Shown in pieces: positions 21,640 to 33,495 of a stretch of 64,000 bases of DNA. Below the pieces are notes generated by a model that was not told the origin of the DNA, did not search any database, and was given only the letters and a program-made list of their open reading frames with translations. Position 1 is the first letter of the stretch. Every line of letters starts with the position of its first letter. Source of the DNA: Macrotis lagotis (Eukaryota > Chordata > Mammalia > Peramelemorphia > Peramelidae); assembly GCF_037893015.1 (NCBI RefSeq), contig NC_133663.1, positions 145,556,577-145,620,576 of the forward strand, written 5' to 3'. The position numbers were made by a program, and so were the translations under genes.

Positions 21640-21817
21640 AACTACATGCTAGAGGTATGTTTATAAATGTAATAAAATTTGTAATAAAACTGAAATTCTG
21701 AATACAGATTGAGTAGCAATTCTGTTTAAAAATATATGAATTATACAGAAGTATAAATGAATACATTGTGAACTCCAATTGAAGTATAAATGAATAAAGT
21801 GTGAGTTCCAATTGAAC

Positions 21818-21965
21818 CCTTTTTTGTATGTTTTTGTTTTTGCATGGCAATGGGGTTAAGGTTAATTTGCCCAAGGACACACAACTAAGTAATTATTAAA
21901 TGTCTGAGTTCAAATTTGAACTCAGGTCCTCCTGGCTCCAGAATGGGTATGTCACCTAGCTACCT
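21818..21965 (-). mobile_element. SINE-A copy
   Basis: Reverse copy with 'tggcaatggggttaaggtta', 'cccaaggacacacaactaag' and a final 'cacctagctacctcc'. Similar CAATTGAAC and CAACTGAAC strings near its edges may be a decayed duplication. Confidence 0.85.
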
Positions 21966-21976
21966 CCAACTGAACA
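21966..21976. repeat. Target-site duplication, left copy
   Basis: CCAACTGAACA is repeated perfectly at 22131-22141, around the small retroposed sequence. Confidence 0.8.
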
Positions 21977-22130
21977 TTTTTTTTTTTTAAATAAAGCAAA
22001 GATTTATTAAAGAGTTTACAAGACTTAGGAGGGCCTGAGGAGAGAGTGAGAGGGAGGAGAGAGAGAGAAAGAGAGAGAGAGAGAAGCAGTATTGGCTGGG
22101 CCATTGTCAGAGAAGACTGAGGCGGGACCC
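21977..22130 (-). mobile_element. Short poly(A)-tailed retroposed sequence of unknown source
   Basis: On the minus strand it begins GGGTCCCGCCTCAGTCTTC, contains a (TC)n-rich middle, a segment ending in an AATAAATCTTTGC-type polyadenylation signal, and then a run of A. An 11-bp duplication brackets it. It therefore has the form of a reverse-transcribed 3' end of some RNA. The sequence before the signal looks like the R region of an LTR or the end of an mRNA; the source was not identified. The 66-codon frame across it is not a gene. Confidence 0.7.
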
Positions 22131-22141
22131 CCAACTGAACA
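22131..22141. repeat. Target-site duplication, right copy
   Basis: Identical to 21966-21976. Confidence 0.8.
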
Positions 22142-22531
22142 CTTTTCAACATTTAATTCATTCAAGGGTTTCTCTCCAATACAAATTCACTTGGTGTTTT
22201 TGCTCTGTCTGAATCCTTTCTAACATTCACTACATTTATAGAGTAGTGAGAGGTATGGGGGAGAGAAGGAGGGAAGACTTATTTTCCTCAGAGAGAAGAC
22301 TCAGCTAAAATATGATGGTTTTCCTTGTGGTTAAAAACAAATAGCTCTAACAACCCATTAAATTTTAGTGCTCCCAAGTGACCCAAACTGCCACTTAGTC
22401 TACCCTTTCAGTTATGATAATAAGAATTTTTAAACATACAATGCTATTTAAATCCATTATGTGCTTAACTCACCATAATACGTATAATTTTCAATCAATG
22501 AGTTACCTCCTGCAAATTTTTTTCATACATG

Positions 22532-22532
<1 letters not shown>
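22142..22532. other. Anonymous sequence
   Basis: Nothing recognised. Confidence 0.4.
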
Positions 22533-22577
<45 letters not shown>

Positions 22578-22582
22578 TGTGT
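22533..22582. repeat. (TG)n microsatellite
   Basis: About 24 TG units with one TA interruption. Confidence 0.97.
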
Positions 22583-22602
22583 ATTATAGATAGCTAGATA
22601 GA

Positions 22603-22984
22603 AAGTTCCAGGTTCAAGATGGTGAAGGAAATAAAAGATTCCTTTATTTCTCCCATTTTCACTCTCCAAATAGCCTAGAATAGCAGACCCAACAAAAAGA
22701 TAAAGTGAAACAATATTTCAGACCAAGAAACTAGGAAGACTGACAGGAAGGGTTTGTCTCACTTGGGTAAAAGGGGAAATATGACAGGAAGTGCCTCCAA
22801 AAGACAGCAGGGATACTTACATTAGCGAAACAGTGGTAGATCCTGAGTTCCAGTGCAGTGAAGCAGGAAAGTACAAAGACTGGGTCCTCCTCATGCCTCA
22901 GCATAACAAAAGAAATGGGTAGACTTCTACCCTGAGAATTACCTGTGCTTTAGCTTAAAACTGGACAAATGAAATAACTAATTA
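22603..22984 (+). mobile_element. L1/HAL1 5' UTR fragment, plus strand
   Basis: It begins at a CAAGATGG string (22615-22622) like the 5' ends of L1-A and HAL1-A, followed by about 370 bp of leader-like sequence ('ggtagatcctgagttccagt'). It stops where minus-strand L1 sequence starts. Confidence 0.5.
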
Positions 22985-25150
22985 TCACTAGCCTTTATTT
23001 ATTGATTATTTAGTTTTCTATTAAATTTTTGTCTCTTTACATGGTCCTTTGTTGTACATAATTTATATTATATCTTGATCTGAAAATGATGTGCTTATTA
23101 TTTCTGCCCTTTTTTGCATTTTATTATGAGCTTTTTAATGCTCTAACACATGTTCAAATTTTTTTAGGCACTATGTATCATAGGGAAAAAGATATGTTCC
23201 TTTCTATGCCCATTCAAATATTTACTCTAACTTTTCTAATATTCTATTAACCCCTTTAACTTCCTTCTTGCTAATTTTTTGCTCTAATTCTGAAAAGGAA
23301 AGATGAGGTTTTCCACCAATAGAGTTTTGCTGTCTATATCTTCCTGAAACTCACTCAACTTCCCCATTAAAATTTTTGTTGCTATAGCAATTCATGTTTA
23401 GTACTTCATTGTCCATGGTAACATTTAGAATCACAATATATTGTTACAATTCTAAAGAGTTATGAGAATCTTCCTCCCATATTGAGATAAGATGTTTAAT
23501 ATTCTTGAAAAGCAGTGTTTTTCTTTTCACCTGCTTACCTTTTTTTACATCTCTTCAGTCTTCTGTTTGCAAATCAAATTTTATATTTAGCACTTTTCTT
23601 TTCATCAGGTAAGTTTGAAAATCACCTATTTCATTAAATATACCTATTCTCCCTGAAAAAAACGTATGCTCAGTTTAGCTAGGTAGTTGATTCTTGGTTG
23701 TATGTCAAGCTCCTTTGCCATCTAGATTATAATATTTCCAGGTCCACTGATCTTTTAATATTGGGTGCTGCCACATCCTACAAAATTATGACTGTGGCTC
23801 TTTGGCATTTGTATTCTTTTTTTCCTGGTCGCTTGCAGGATTTTCACCTTGAATTGATAATTCTGGAATTTAGTTTCAATATTTGTTGGCATTTTCATTT
23901 TGAGATCTCTTTCAGGAGGGAAATGGTGAATTCCATCAATGACATTTTTCTCTCTCTGGTTCTAGGCTATAAGGGTAGTTTTCCTTGATGATTTCTTGAA
24001 TGATGTAGTTCAGGCTTATTTTTTGATATTGGCTTTCAAGTAGACCAATGATTCTTAAATTATCTCTTCTGCATCTGTTTTACAAGACAGCTGTTTGTCC
24101 AGGGATAATTTCATATTTTCTTCTATTTTTTCAATTTTAAAAACATTTTAACTAATTCTTGATATCTCAGGTAGTCATTAGCCTCCACTAGTACCAATCT
24201 ATTCATCAATGAATTATTCTACTCAATTTTTGAGTCTTCTTTTCCAATTTGGTCCACGTTATTTTTCCTTTGCCAAATTGCATTTTTATAGGATTTGTTT
24301 TCTTCTGTTAATTTATGTGTTTCCTTTTGCAAGATGATGGTTTTTTTCAAGCATTTCTTTTTGCAATATTTTCCACTTGATTTTTGAAATCCTTTTTGTG
24401 CTCTTCCAAGAAGTATTTTTGGAATGGAGACTAATTCATCTTGTCCCCCACAGTTTCAGATGTTGTACACCTTCTGCCACCCTTTTATAATATGGCGTTT
24501 TGTTCATTCTCATCTCCAAGTTAACTTTCAACATATCCTTCTTTTCTATGAGCTTCCTTACTTGTTTTGCATTTTGTTTCTGGTTCTGGTGCTAGGGGAT
24601 GGACTGCTTACAAAACTTAAGTGTTAAGAACTATTGAGATTTGTTCTCTATCCTGGGATTTTGGGAGTTAACAACTCCAAGGGTTTGTCTCTGTACTGAA
24701 CTGGGACATCTGAATCAAAAAACTAGTAATTTGTTCACTGGATTTGACTCTCTAGACTAGGAATACCACAGACTCAAAGTCTGGCCTGGACCATCCAATC
24801 AAATGGTGCAGACTGGTTGGGGGTCCAGAACACCTTTTTGGAGTTCTCTCAGTCCACCTGCTGCACTCCTGAGCCTGAACTCCACAACAGGAGATCTCTC
24901 ACACAGTCTAGAACCCTTGATTAATACCCACCTGCCGTATCAACTGTGCACTGGTTTTCTGTTCCCTAGTTTGGTTATACTCATGTTTCTCCCTTCTTCT
25001 GTGCAAACCTTGCTGCAAGATGTTCCAGTCTGTTCTTTTGTGGGTTCTGTTGTTCCAACAATATTTTTAGAGACTCAATTAATGTTATTTTTAAGGTGAA
25101 CCTGTTAGAAATTAAAAATTTCCTGGTTTCTCTCTGCCATCTTGACTGGA
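22985..25150 (-). mobile_element. Old L1 5' half (endonuclease part, ORF1, 5' UTR)
   Basis: The left part (22990-23350) matches the L1 endonuclease region by its 'tctgaaaatgatgtgctta' and 'caccaatagagttttgctgt' segments. Then come a decayed spacer and ORF1 (23530-24420) and a GC-richer leader ending at CCATCTTG (25138-25145), the reversed YY1-type motif. The 3' half of the element is missing. Confidence 0.75.
25138..25145 (-). promoter_or_regulatory. YY1-type motif at old L1 5' end
   Basis: CAAGATGG on the minus strand, a few bases from the inferred 5' terminus. Confidence 0.5.
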
Positions 25151-25385
25151 AATTCTTCCTTTTTCAATATGATTAATCTTCCACAATTTCTTAATCTATC
25201 CCATGTGTGCCTCCTGCTATGCCAAAATTAATATTTCATATTTTTCTTCCCTAATTCTTTTCCCTATTACTATTTTTACCAAGAAAAAGGATATATTAAT
25301 AGGATAAAATATTTATTTATGTTAATTTGTACTTTTGTAACTTTTGCAAAGCATGTTGTGATAAATTATTTTAACTTTTTAAATA

Positions 25386-25590
25386 ATAGGATCATGGGAT
25401 TAGAGTTTTGGTGGTTGGAGAGACCTCAGATGAAATGTTGCTCAACCTCTTCATTTATTGAGGATTAAAAGTTGTCTTATAGACAGAGAGACTTGTGCAG
25501 CATCCCCTGGAGAATAAGTTGCAGAAATAGAATTTAAATTCATGTCTCCTTTACTTCAAATACAGAATATTATCCACTCTGACAAACTCC
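25386..25590 (-). mobile_element. Ancient MIR/THER-like SINE
   Basis: 'ggatcatgggattagagttt', 'gagagacctcagatgaaatg' and a later 'agacagagagacttgtgcag' follow the order of a common old mammalian SINE in reverse. It is highly diverged. Confidence 0.45.
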
Positions 25591-25619
25591 ACTTAAATGA
25601 AACATTTTAGGATTCTTAA

Positions 25620-25745
25620 TGTCTTTTTAAAAGGAAAAGTTTCAGTCTAAGAGATGAATTGATTTGCAATATATGATATAGTTAATAAATGGTAGAACCA
25701 GAATTCCATTCCACATCTTTAGATCCCATGATCAGTTTCCTTTTC
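25620..25745 (-). mobile_element. Possible MIR-like remnant
   Basis: 'aaatggtagaaccagaattc' followed by 'tagatcccatgatcagt' recalls the second half of reversed MIR. It is a weak match by eye. Confidence 0.3.
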
Positions 25746-26704
25746 TTCTTACAATTCTTTCTCTACCAATATTAAATAAAATACATTGTTGTTACTTTTT
25801 CTGTGTCCTTCATTATCAACCTCAAACTAAAAGGAATAGTTATAAAGAATTTCTGTTTGTTTGTATATGTGTGCATATGTTCATGAATATAAAGATGGAG
25901 AAGAGATTGTTAGAGAGTGCTCCATGTGGATCAATGTTGTTAAGTAAAGTAAAGCTAAAATTGAATTGATAACTAAACTTTTTTACCTACTACTTTAATA
26001 CATGTAACAAATTAATGAAAGGGAATCTCTTTCAACTAAAGCAGATCTACAACTCATATATACGAGTGTTGTAAAATTGCCTAATGCATGAAATTTTAAG
26101 TAATTTGCTCAAAGACCATACAACTTGTATAATTCAAAGAAATTAGTTAAAACCAGTTCTCTCTGCCTCAATACTTAGTACTATAATGACTACCATGATG
26201 CTTTTCAAAGCCACATTTTGGAATCCTGTCAGGATAGATAAAATTCCCTTTTCATTGAACAATGAATCCAATACCCCAAAGTGATTAAAAATGAAAGAAA
26301 TCTAAAACATTCTTTATATCTGCAATTTCAGTTTCTATAGTTTTCCCTGATCTCTTCCTACCTTTTATATCCATTCTTATGTCTCTGCTACTTTTCCTAT
26401 ATTGTACTAAAACTTAATTTTACTCAAGTATTTAATTAGAGAATAATAGAATGATAAATAAAATGTTATGCTGCACATATTGATTTTTAAATGGATATTA
26501 TTTTTCAAAGAGTTGAGACAATTTAATGCTTCTGTGTAATTTTCATTTAAGAATTTCTTGAAATATATTTCTAAAAATAAAACAGGCAATAAAAAGAATA
26601 CAGTGTTTTTTGGATAGTGATATTTGGTTATTCCTTTAAATTTAAATCATTATGGCTTTCATTGACTAGAAAATAATAATATTTATCTCCAATCTCTGTT
26701 GTTT
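25746..26704. other. Anonymous AT-rich sequence
   Basis: A weak MIR-like patch ('aagtaatttgctcaaagacc') occurs near 26098; otherwise nothing is recognised. Confidence 0.4.
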
Positions 26705-26719
26705 ATTGTTTGCATTTTG

Positions 26720-26870
26720 GGGGGAGCTACGTGGCCTAGTGGATAGAGCACTGGCCCTAGAGTCAGGAAGACCTGAGTTTAAATCTGGTGTCAGGTAATT
26801 AATAATTATGTAGATGTATGATCTTGGGCAAGTCGCTTAACTCCATTGGCTTAAATAAATTAAAAGAGAA
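26720..26870 (+). mobile_element. SINE-A copy
   Basis: Head 'gagctacgtggcctagtgga', then 'gcactggccctagagtcagg' and 'gggcaagtcgcttaactcca'. Near-identical strings ATTGTTTG-CA-TTTTG (26705-26719) and ATTGTTTG-GG-TTTTG (26881-26895) look like an aged target-site duplication. Confidence 0.88.
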
Positions 26871-26895
26871 AATCAAGAACATTGTTTGGGTTTTG

Positions 26896-27429
26896 ATGAC
26901 AGAATGAATGTAAAAAGCAATTGCATTCATCTCTGTTCATAAATTTTTAGGGTTATACTACCCTCCAAGGCTGATAAAATCATCTATTATACCAATTCTT
27001 ACCTAACGCTTAGTCATTAGATGGGCATTGTCTCAGATGAGATGAGGAAAACTGAGACAAAGCATAAATATTAATTTAAGAAAAATCATAGTCACCTATT
27101 TCATCCTGGGCAATTATCAGTCATCTTGACTTTGGTCTTACTACTGTATGCTGATGACTTTAGAAGAGACAGTAAGGCTGGTTACTTTGCACAGTTAAGT
27201 CTCAGTTCACATACTTGTCAAGACATTACCAACATGATGTGTATACATACATTTGTATAATTGTGTACACACATGTGTGTATGTATGCATACAACTGCAC
27301 ATATATCATGCATTTGTTATTATTTGGTAGGTACTATGGCATTTTCATGTTTTATTTAAATTTCATTTTTATTATTTATTTAATAATAATAACCATTTCA
27401 TTTCATTTAATAACCATTAAACCATAATA
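26896..27429. other. Anonymous AT-rich sequence with small TG/CA patch
   Basis: A degenerate CA/TG patch (27240-27300) is present; the 70-codon frame across it has no motif. Confidence 0.4.
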
Positions 27430-28215
27430 AACATTTTGTATCATTTTCTTTAATTACATGTTACACATTTTAAAAATATTTTTAAAGTTTTAAGTGACAA
27501 ATTATACTTTTTCTTCTCCCCCTTCCTGACAGCAATACTACAAATCTTAAACATGAGCATTCATGAAACATATTTCTATGTTAGTCACTTTGTACAAGAA
27601 GAATCAGATAAAAAAAAAAAACCTAAGAAAGAAAATGAAAAATACCAAGTCTATTCAGACAATATCAGTTTTTTTCCCCCTCTGGAGATAGATAGCATAT
27701 TTCTGCATGAATCATTTAGGTTTGTTTTGGAACATTATATTAGTGAGAATAGGTAAGTAATTCATAGATCCTCACCACGTAATATTGCTGCTAGTGTACA
27801 ATGTTCCCTTTGCTTTGCTCATTTCTCTTTGCATAAGTTCATGTAATTTTTTTTCCAAAAAGAAAACATTTTTCTGAAGCAATCCTGCTTGTAATTTCTT
27901 GTATCAAAATAGTATTCCATCACAGTCATATAACACAACGTTTTCAGTCATTCCCCAATCACTGGGCATCCTCTCAATTTCTAATTCTTAGCCCACAAAA
28001 AGAACTTCTTTAAATACTTTATACAGTTTTCCCCTATTTTTATTATCTCTTTGGAATACAAACCTAGCAGTTATATTTCCGGATCAAAGATGTGCACAGT
28101 TGTATAGCCCTTTGGGCATAGGTTCAAATAGTTCTCCAGAATTTTTGAATTGGTTCTCAGTTCTACCACCAGCACATTAATGCCCCAGTTTTCCCACATT
28201 CTCTCCAACATTTTA
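27430..28215 (-). mobile_element. 5'-truncated old L1 (ORF2 C-terminus and tail)
   Basis: 'cattccccaatcactgggca', 'tccggatcaaagatgtgcac' and 'cattctctccaacatttt' match the order seen in ORF2 of L1-A (about 1840-2110) on the minus strand. The left part is an AT-rich tail. Frames are fully broken. Confidence 0.75.
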
Positions 28216-29617
28216 ACAGAATAATTCCAATATGTAATGGATAAAAAAATAATAAATTGAACGGTTTTAAATGCATTTGTGGATTTCTAGAAATTTGTTA
28301 TCTATTATATACATGTATGTGTGTATATATACACATTTACATAAACATACATAGATACATAAACATATATGCATATACACACATAAACACATATAGTTAG
28401 GCGTTACTATCAGACAAAATTATAACTTGTAAAATGAGAATTTTCCCACTCTACACTGAGATTTCAGACAATCTTTATTCAGAAACGACTAATCTTCTAG
28501 ATCATACTTTCTTTCCTCCTTCTGGGCAGTCCAAAGGAAAGTCTTACTTCCCTTGATCTGTTATCTACTTTATTCACCACCACACCTCTTGAGAGTTAGA
28601 TAATTCCCTCAAATGTAAGAAATTATCTATATTTCCTTTTCCATAACATCACCTTTACTTATTCTTCCTTTGCAGCTCTTGAATTCCAAGTTAGAGAAAA
28701 AAACATTTTTTGAATAGGGTTTGCATCCTATGTTTAAATTCTTTATATTTCCAGATAATTTCTGGTATCTTCCATTTTATTTTTCTTCTTGTGGAATTAA
28801 TTTATAAGAATTCATTACATATGGTTGGTCTTAGATATTTTTACATAATAAAAATCAGGAAATAAAGTAAGTGTAAAGAAATAGTTTGAAAAATACCTTA
28901 ACTCATGTGACTCAGCAAAGAGACACTGGTAAATTTGAAGAAAATTAAGCTTGCAGTCAATCAAGAATGATGTGCACAGAAAATTAAATGTATTCTTTGA
29001 ATCTATAGCAAATATGTCTGTAAAAATTCTTTTCTCCTTCTCTTGATAGTTTATTCTCTTCTCTCCCCAAATCCCTCAATACCTTCTTCATTAATTTTTT
29101 CATTCTCTTCTGCCTTCTTCCATTCCTCCTTCCCCCTTCTTCCTCTTTAGGTCCTCTCCCCCTGCTTTTCCCTCCCTTTGTCTCTCTATCTCTGCCTCCC
29201 TCCCTCACAGAATAGTATGAAAGCTTTCATCATGATAAGAATCTATGCCACCCAAGAATCACAACAATCATAATAGACCCTGCCATTTTTCAAGGTGCAG
29301 ACAGTATACTTTCCCTAAGATTGCAAATCAAAGTACTCATTTAGGTTTTTAAAATTTTACTTTGTCTTTGCTGATTATGTCTGAATAGGCGCTATTCTGT
29401 TTTTATTCACCTAGATATAGATACATGTATATATTTCAAATAGAAATTCAGAGTGTGATATTAATCATTTGCATGCCATGTGCTTAAATATTTACCCGTA
29501 TGTCCATACAAAATACATTTAAGCACATCTCCATACACAAATGTATAACTATAAATGTTTGCTTAGAAGGATAGAGAAATATGTAAATGTGAGTGTTTAT
29601 GTTTGTTCCTGTATGCT
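28216..29617. other. Anonymous sequence with pyrimidine-rich patch
   Basis: A pyrimidine-rich stretch at about 29025-29205 gives a spurious G/R/K-rich minus-strand frame. A CA/TA-rich patch lies at 28310-28395. No gene or repeat family was recognised. Confidence 0.4.
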
Positions 29618-29644
29618 TGTGTGTGTGTGTGTGTGTGTGTGTGT
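29618..29644. repeat. (TG)n microsatellite
   Basis: About 13 perfect TG units. Confidence 0.97.
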
Positions 29645-30702
29645 CCAATAAACATCATTATAATGTTTCAAGGATATGTTAAGAGACAATCATTTTGCCT
29701 TCTAATAGTTATAACTTGACAGAACCATGAGAAGGTAAAGCAAGGTAAACAGACAAGTGATCTAGAATATGAAATAAATAGAGATGTAGGACCCTTTTAA
29801 TATCATTATTAAATTCAAAATGATTTTTATTATTAAAATATTACCTTTAGAGTTTGTTCAAAAATTGAAATAAATATTGTTATGGTAAAAGTTTTATTTT
29901 ATACTTGAAATTCATATGTGGGGAAAATAATTTTCAAATGCAGGGAAATATATTATTCAAATATTTCTTATTATGCTTGATATTTTATCCTATAATGGAG
30001 TCAGATTACATATTTTTAATTCAGTTATAACCCAGATAACAAATAAATAAATAAACTTATTCCCAAATTCTGGTTTCTTTGTAGTACATTTTTAAATGCA
30101 ATCTAATAGTATCTATAATTATTCTCAGTGGGAGATAAGTGGCTGTGGAGTTAAAGCTTTGAAAAATTAGTCAAATATTCATAGAATTTCTCTTTAAAAT
30201 GGTATTCTCAAAATTGGTTCAGAAGCAATTAGTGAGATAAAACAATTGAGGAATTTTTTCTTCCCTTTTTTCACCATGTAACTGCCATCCACTGAAATGA
30301 TTTAATTGAGTGGAAGTTACCAAACAGTCTTTGAACAGAGGTTTTCTTCTCCTTTTAAAGAATTTTTCTTCAGATTTTTGTTGACTAAATTAATTAGCAT
30401 GCATCCAAAACTAAATTACTCATTTACAAAAAAATAACTGTATAAGTTATGATTTCTGTATTTTAAAGACTCCATTGTTACTTTGAAACTTTCATTTAAA
30501 TGGTCACAAGATGTAGAACTTGGAAAAAAGTTAACAACTTATTCATATTTAATTATCAAGTATTCTTACTCCCTCATTAACTCAATTATCTATCCTGAAT
30601 AATTGACCTAATAGCTTAAGGTTAATCGTAGAGCTGGGTTTCAGTTCTAGATTCTCTGACTCCAAATGTACTTTATTATGCTTTAATACATTCTACAAAT
30701 AA

Positions 30703-30706
<4 letters not shown>
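29645..30706. other. Anonymous AT-rich sequence
   Basis: A weak MIR-like patch ('gagctgggtttcagttctag') lies near 30632. Nothing else is recognised. Confidence 0.4.

Positions 30707-30742
<36 letters not shown>
30707..30742. repeat. (TA)n microsatellite
   Basis: About 18 TA units. Confidence 0.97.
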
Positions 30743-30748
<6 letters not shown>

Positions 30749-30914
30749 TATTTCTTAATTGAAAGAAAATTAATATTTATTGTTCTTTAATTTTAATGTT
30801 AAATGGAATAATTCACTTCTATATTCATCCTGCACTGGAGATTTTTATTCTATTAAATTTCATTTATTTGTTCTCTTACCAATCAAACTACCATATAATT
30901 ATTTTATTGAGCTA

Positions 30915-33245
30915 GGAATAATAGTAACAAAATTCACCTGAAACAAAAAATGGTCAAGAATATCAAGGTAATTGATGAAAAGAAAATGTAAAGGAAGGTG
31001 GCTTAGCTCTACCAGATCTAAAACTATACTATAAAGCGGCAGTCATCAAAACTCACTGGTACTATTTAAGAAATAGAATAAAGGTTTAGTGGATTCATGT
31101 AGGTGCAATAGAAAATGTAGCAAATGACTCCAATAATCTATTGTTTGACAAACCCATAGACATTAGGTACTGGGATAAGCACTCATTATTTGACAAAAAT
31201 TGTTGGAAAAACTATAAAATAGTATGGTAAAAACTAGGCATAGACTCATATCTCATACCTTATACTAAAATAAGCCAAAAATGGCTATAGGATTTAGACA
31301 AAAGTGTGACACCATAGCTAGCTGAATTAACAGACCAAGAAATATTCTTCCTTTCAGATCTATGGAAAGGGGAGAAAGTTATGACCAAGCAAGAAATAGT
31401 ATACATTATAAATTGCAAGATGGATGATTTTGTCTTCATTTAATTAAAAATGTTTTGCACTAGTAAAATCAATGCTACCAAACTAGAAAGAAAACAGAAA
31501 GTTAGGAAACAATTTTCACAGCTAGGGGTTCTGATAAAGGTGTCACTAATAAAATATATAGAGAATTGAAACAAATTTATAAGGTTACACATCATTCCCC
31601 AATTGATAAATGGTCAAAGGATATGAACAGACAGTTTTCAAATAATGAAATCAAAGCTGTACATAATCATAGGAAAAAATACTCTGAATCATTGAATAGA
31701 TAAATGCAAATTAAAGCATTTATGAGGTTTATTTCATACCTATCAGATTGACTAAGATGACAGAAAGTGAAAATGAGCAATGTTGTAGAGGTTGTGGGAG
31801 GACTGGGACATTAATGAATTGCTGGTGAAGTTATGAACAGATCTAACCATTCTGGAGAATAATATATAACTAAGACCAAAGAACAATAAAACTGATAATC
31901 CTCTTTGATCCAATAATTCCAATACCATACCTATATCCAGAAGAAATCATGTAAAATGGAAAAAAATTGTCCCACATGTTTCAAAATATTCATAGCAGCT
32001 CTTATTTTAGTGACAAAGAATTAGAAATTGATGGGATGCCCATCAGTTGGGAAATGGTTGAACAAGTTATAGTATATGAATATTATGGAATGCTATATTC
32101 TCTAGGAAGTCATAAATGATCAGAGTTTAGAGAAGCATGGAAAGAATTACAGGATCTCATGTTGAAAGAAGCTAGCAGAAGCAAGGGAACATCTTATACA
32201 TTAACAACACTGTGAGTTTAAAATTGAGGGGATGCCCATCAATTGGGGAATGGCTAAACAAGTTGTGGTACATGAATACTATGGGATACTATTGTTCTAT
32301 AAGAAACCATTAATGGTCGGACTCCAGAAAAGGATGGAATGACATGTGATCTGATGCTGAGTGAAGGGAATAGAACCAAAGGAACAATGTACACATCAAC
32401 AACATGATGAGATAAAGAACCTTGGTGGAAGCAGCTCCTCTTGATAGTCCAAAGAGCAAAGACAACTGAATTTGACTGGCCATACATTGTATTATCCCCT
32501 TCCAGAGGGAAAAAAAACAAAACAGAACAAATCAAAATAAAAAGAAAACAATACAACCCTTCTTAATCTGATGAATAAATACCTCTTATGTATCTCTTTT
32601 CCTTGAACTTAATTCCTCGTGCCAAAAATTACTAAGTTGTAAGCATGTTTATCAAAATATGTATGTAAAGTGCTAACCTTACTATTCCCTGGTGAGGGAA
32701 GGGGTTAGGAAGGGAGGGTGGAGGGATATTTTGTAACTTGGAAATATGCATGTACATGTGGAAGAAAATTAATTAATTAATTAATTAAGCAAAATTGATG
32801 TGCATATGGATGAAAGCAAATAAATTAAAAAAACACTTTGTGAGTTGATCAACCTTGATATATACAGTTCAGAGAGCTGGGGCAAGGCTATTAAACCAGC
32901 TATAGGTAATATAATCCCTATCCAGAGGAAGAAAAACAAAAACAAAAGCAAACAAAAGAAAGCCCTTCAAAATCTGATGAACACTACATTCCCTTTAAAA
33001 AAAAGCATTCTCTTTTGAATTTCTTTCCCTTAATCCTACTTTCGCATATTGAAAAAGACTAATATGTAAAATGTTTAATACAAATGTTTATGTACCATGT
33101 TTGCTGATGAGGGGAGGAGGAAAGAAAGGTAGGTAGGGTGGAAAGAAATTATGTAACTTAAAAATATGCATGTGTATATAGATGAACATTGACAAACTTT
33201 CCTAATATGTAGCTGGAAAAATAAAATATCAATTACAAAAAAGAA
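30915..33245 (+). mobile_element. 5'-truncated old L1 split by a nested L1 tail
   Basis: Two parts belong together: ORF2 C-terminal sequence (30915-32206) and a 3' UTR (32847-33245) ending 'ggaaaaataaaatatcaatt'. They are separated by a second L1 tail at 32219-32832. The ORF2 part contains 'ggtggcttagctctaccaga' (GGLALPD), 'gataagcactcattatttga' and 'catcattccccaattgataa', in the same order as in L1-A but on the opposite strand. Frames are broken throughout. Confidence 0.85.
32219..32832 (+). mobile_element. Younger L1 tail nested inside old L1
   Basis: It begins in ORF2 C-terminal sequence ('gatgcccatcaattggggaa', PSIGEW) and runs through a 3' UTR with a purine-rich block near 32695-32730, a TTAA tandem (32767-32788) and an A-rich end. 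Similar strings ACACTGTGAGTT (32207-32218) and ACACTTTGTGAGTT (32833-32846) flank it and fit a target-site duplication with a small indel. Confidence 0.85.
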
Positions 33246-33249
33246 ATTT

Positions 33250-33495
33250 TATTGCTGGCCCATTCAATTTCTTTTTCTAAAATAAAATTCTTTTTTTTTA
33301 TTTCCTTATGTCTTGATCAGAGCAATTTATGTTTTCTTAAATATTTAGACAACACTTAATCAACAAATTTATTGTCATTCTGTTGGGCAAAACACATTTC
33401 AAATTATGACTTTATTTTTTTTCCATTAATGGTGAATTCAACTTTTCAGTTTTGATACTAATAGTTTGGTCTTCTTTATTTAAAAAAAATTAACA
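33250..33495 (-). mobile_element. Old L1 ORF2 fragment
   Basis: 'ttaatggtgaattcaac' followed by 'actaatagtttggtcttctt' matches L1-A around 4288-4350 (just N-terminal to the reverse transcriptase core) in the same orientation. Short and diverged. Confidence 0.5.

Noticed and set aside
28984..29208. 74-codon G/R/K-rich minus-strand frame
   Set aside because: Low-complexity translation of a pyrimidine-rich patch with no motif.
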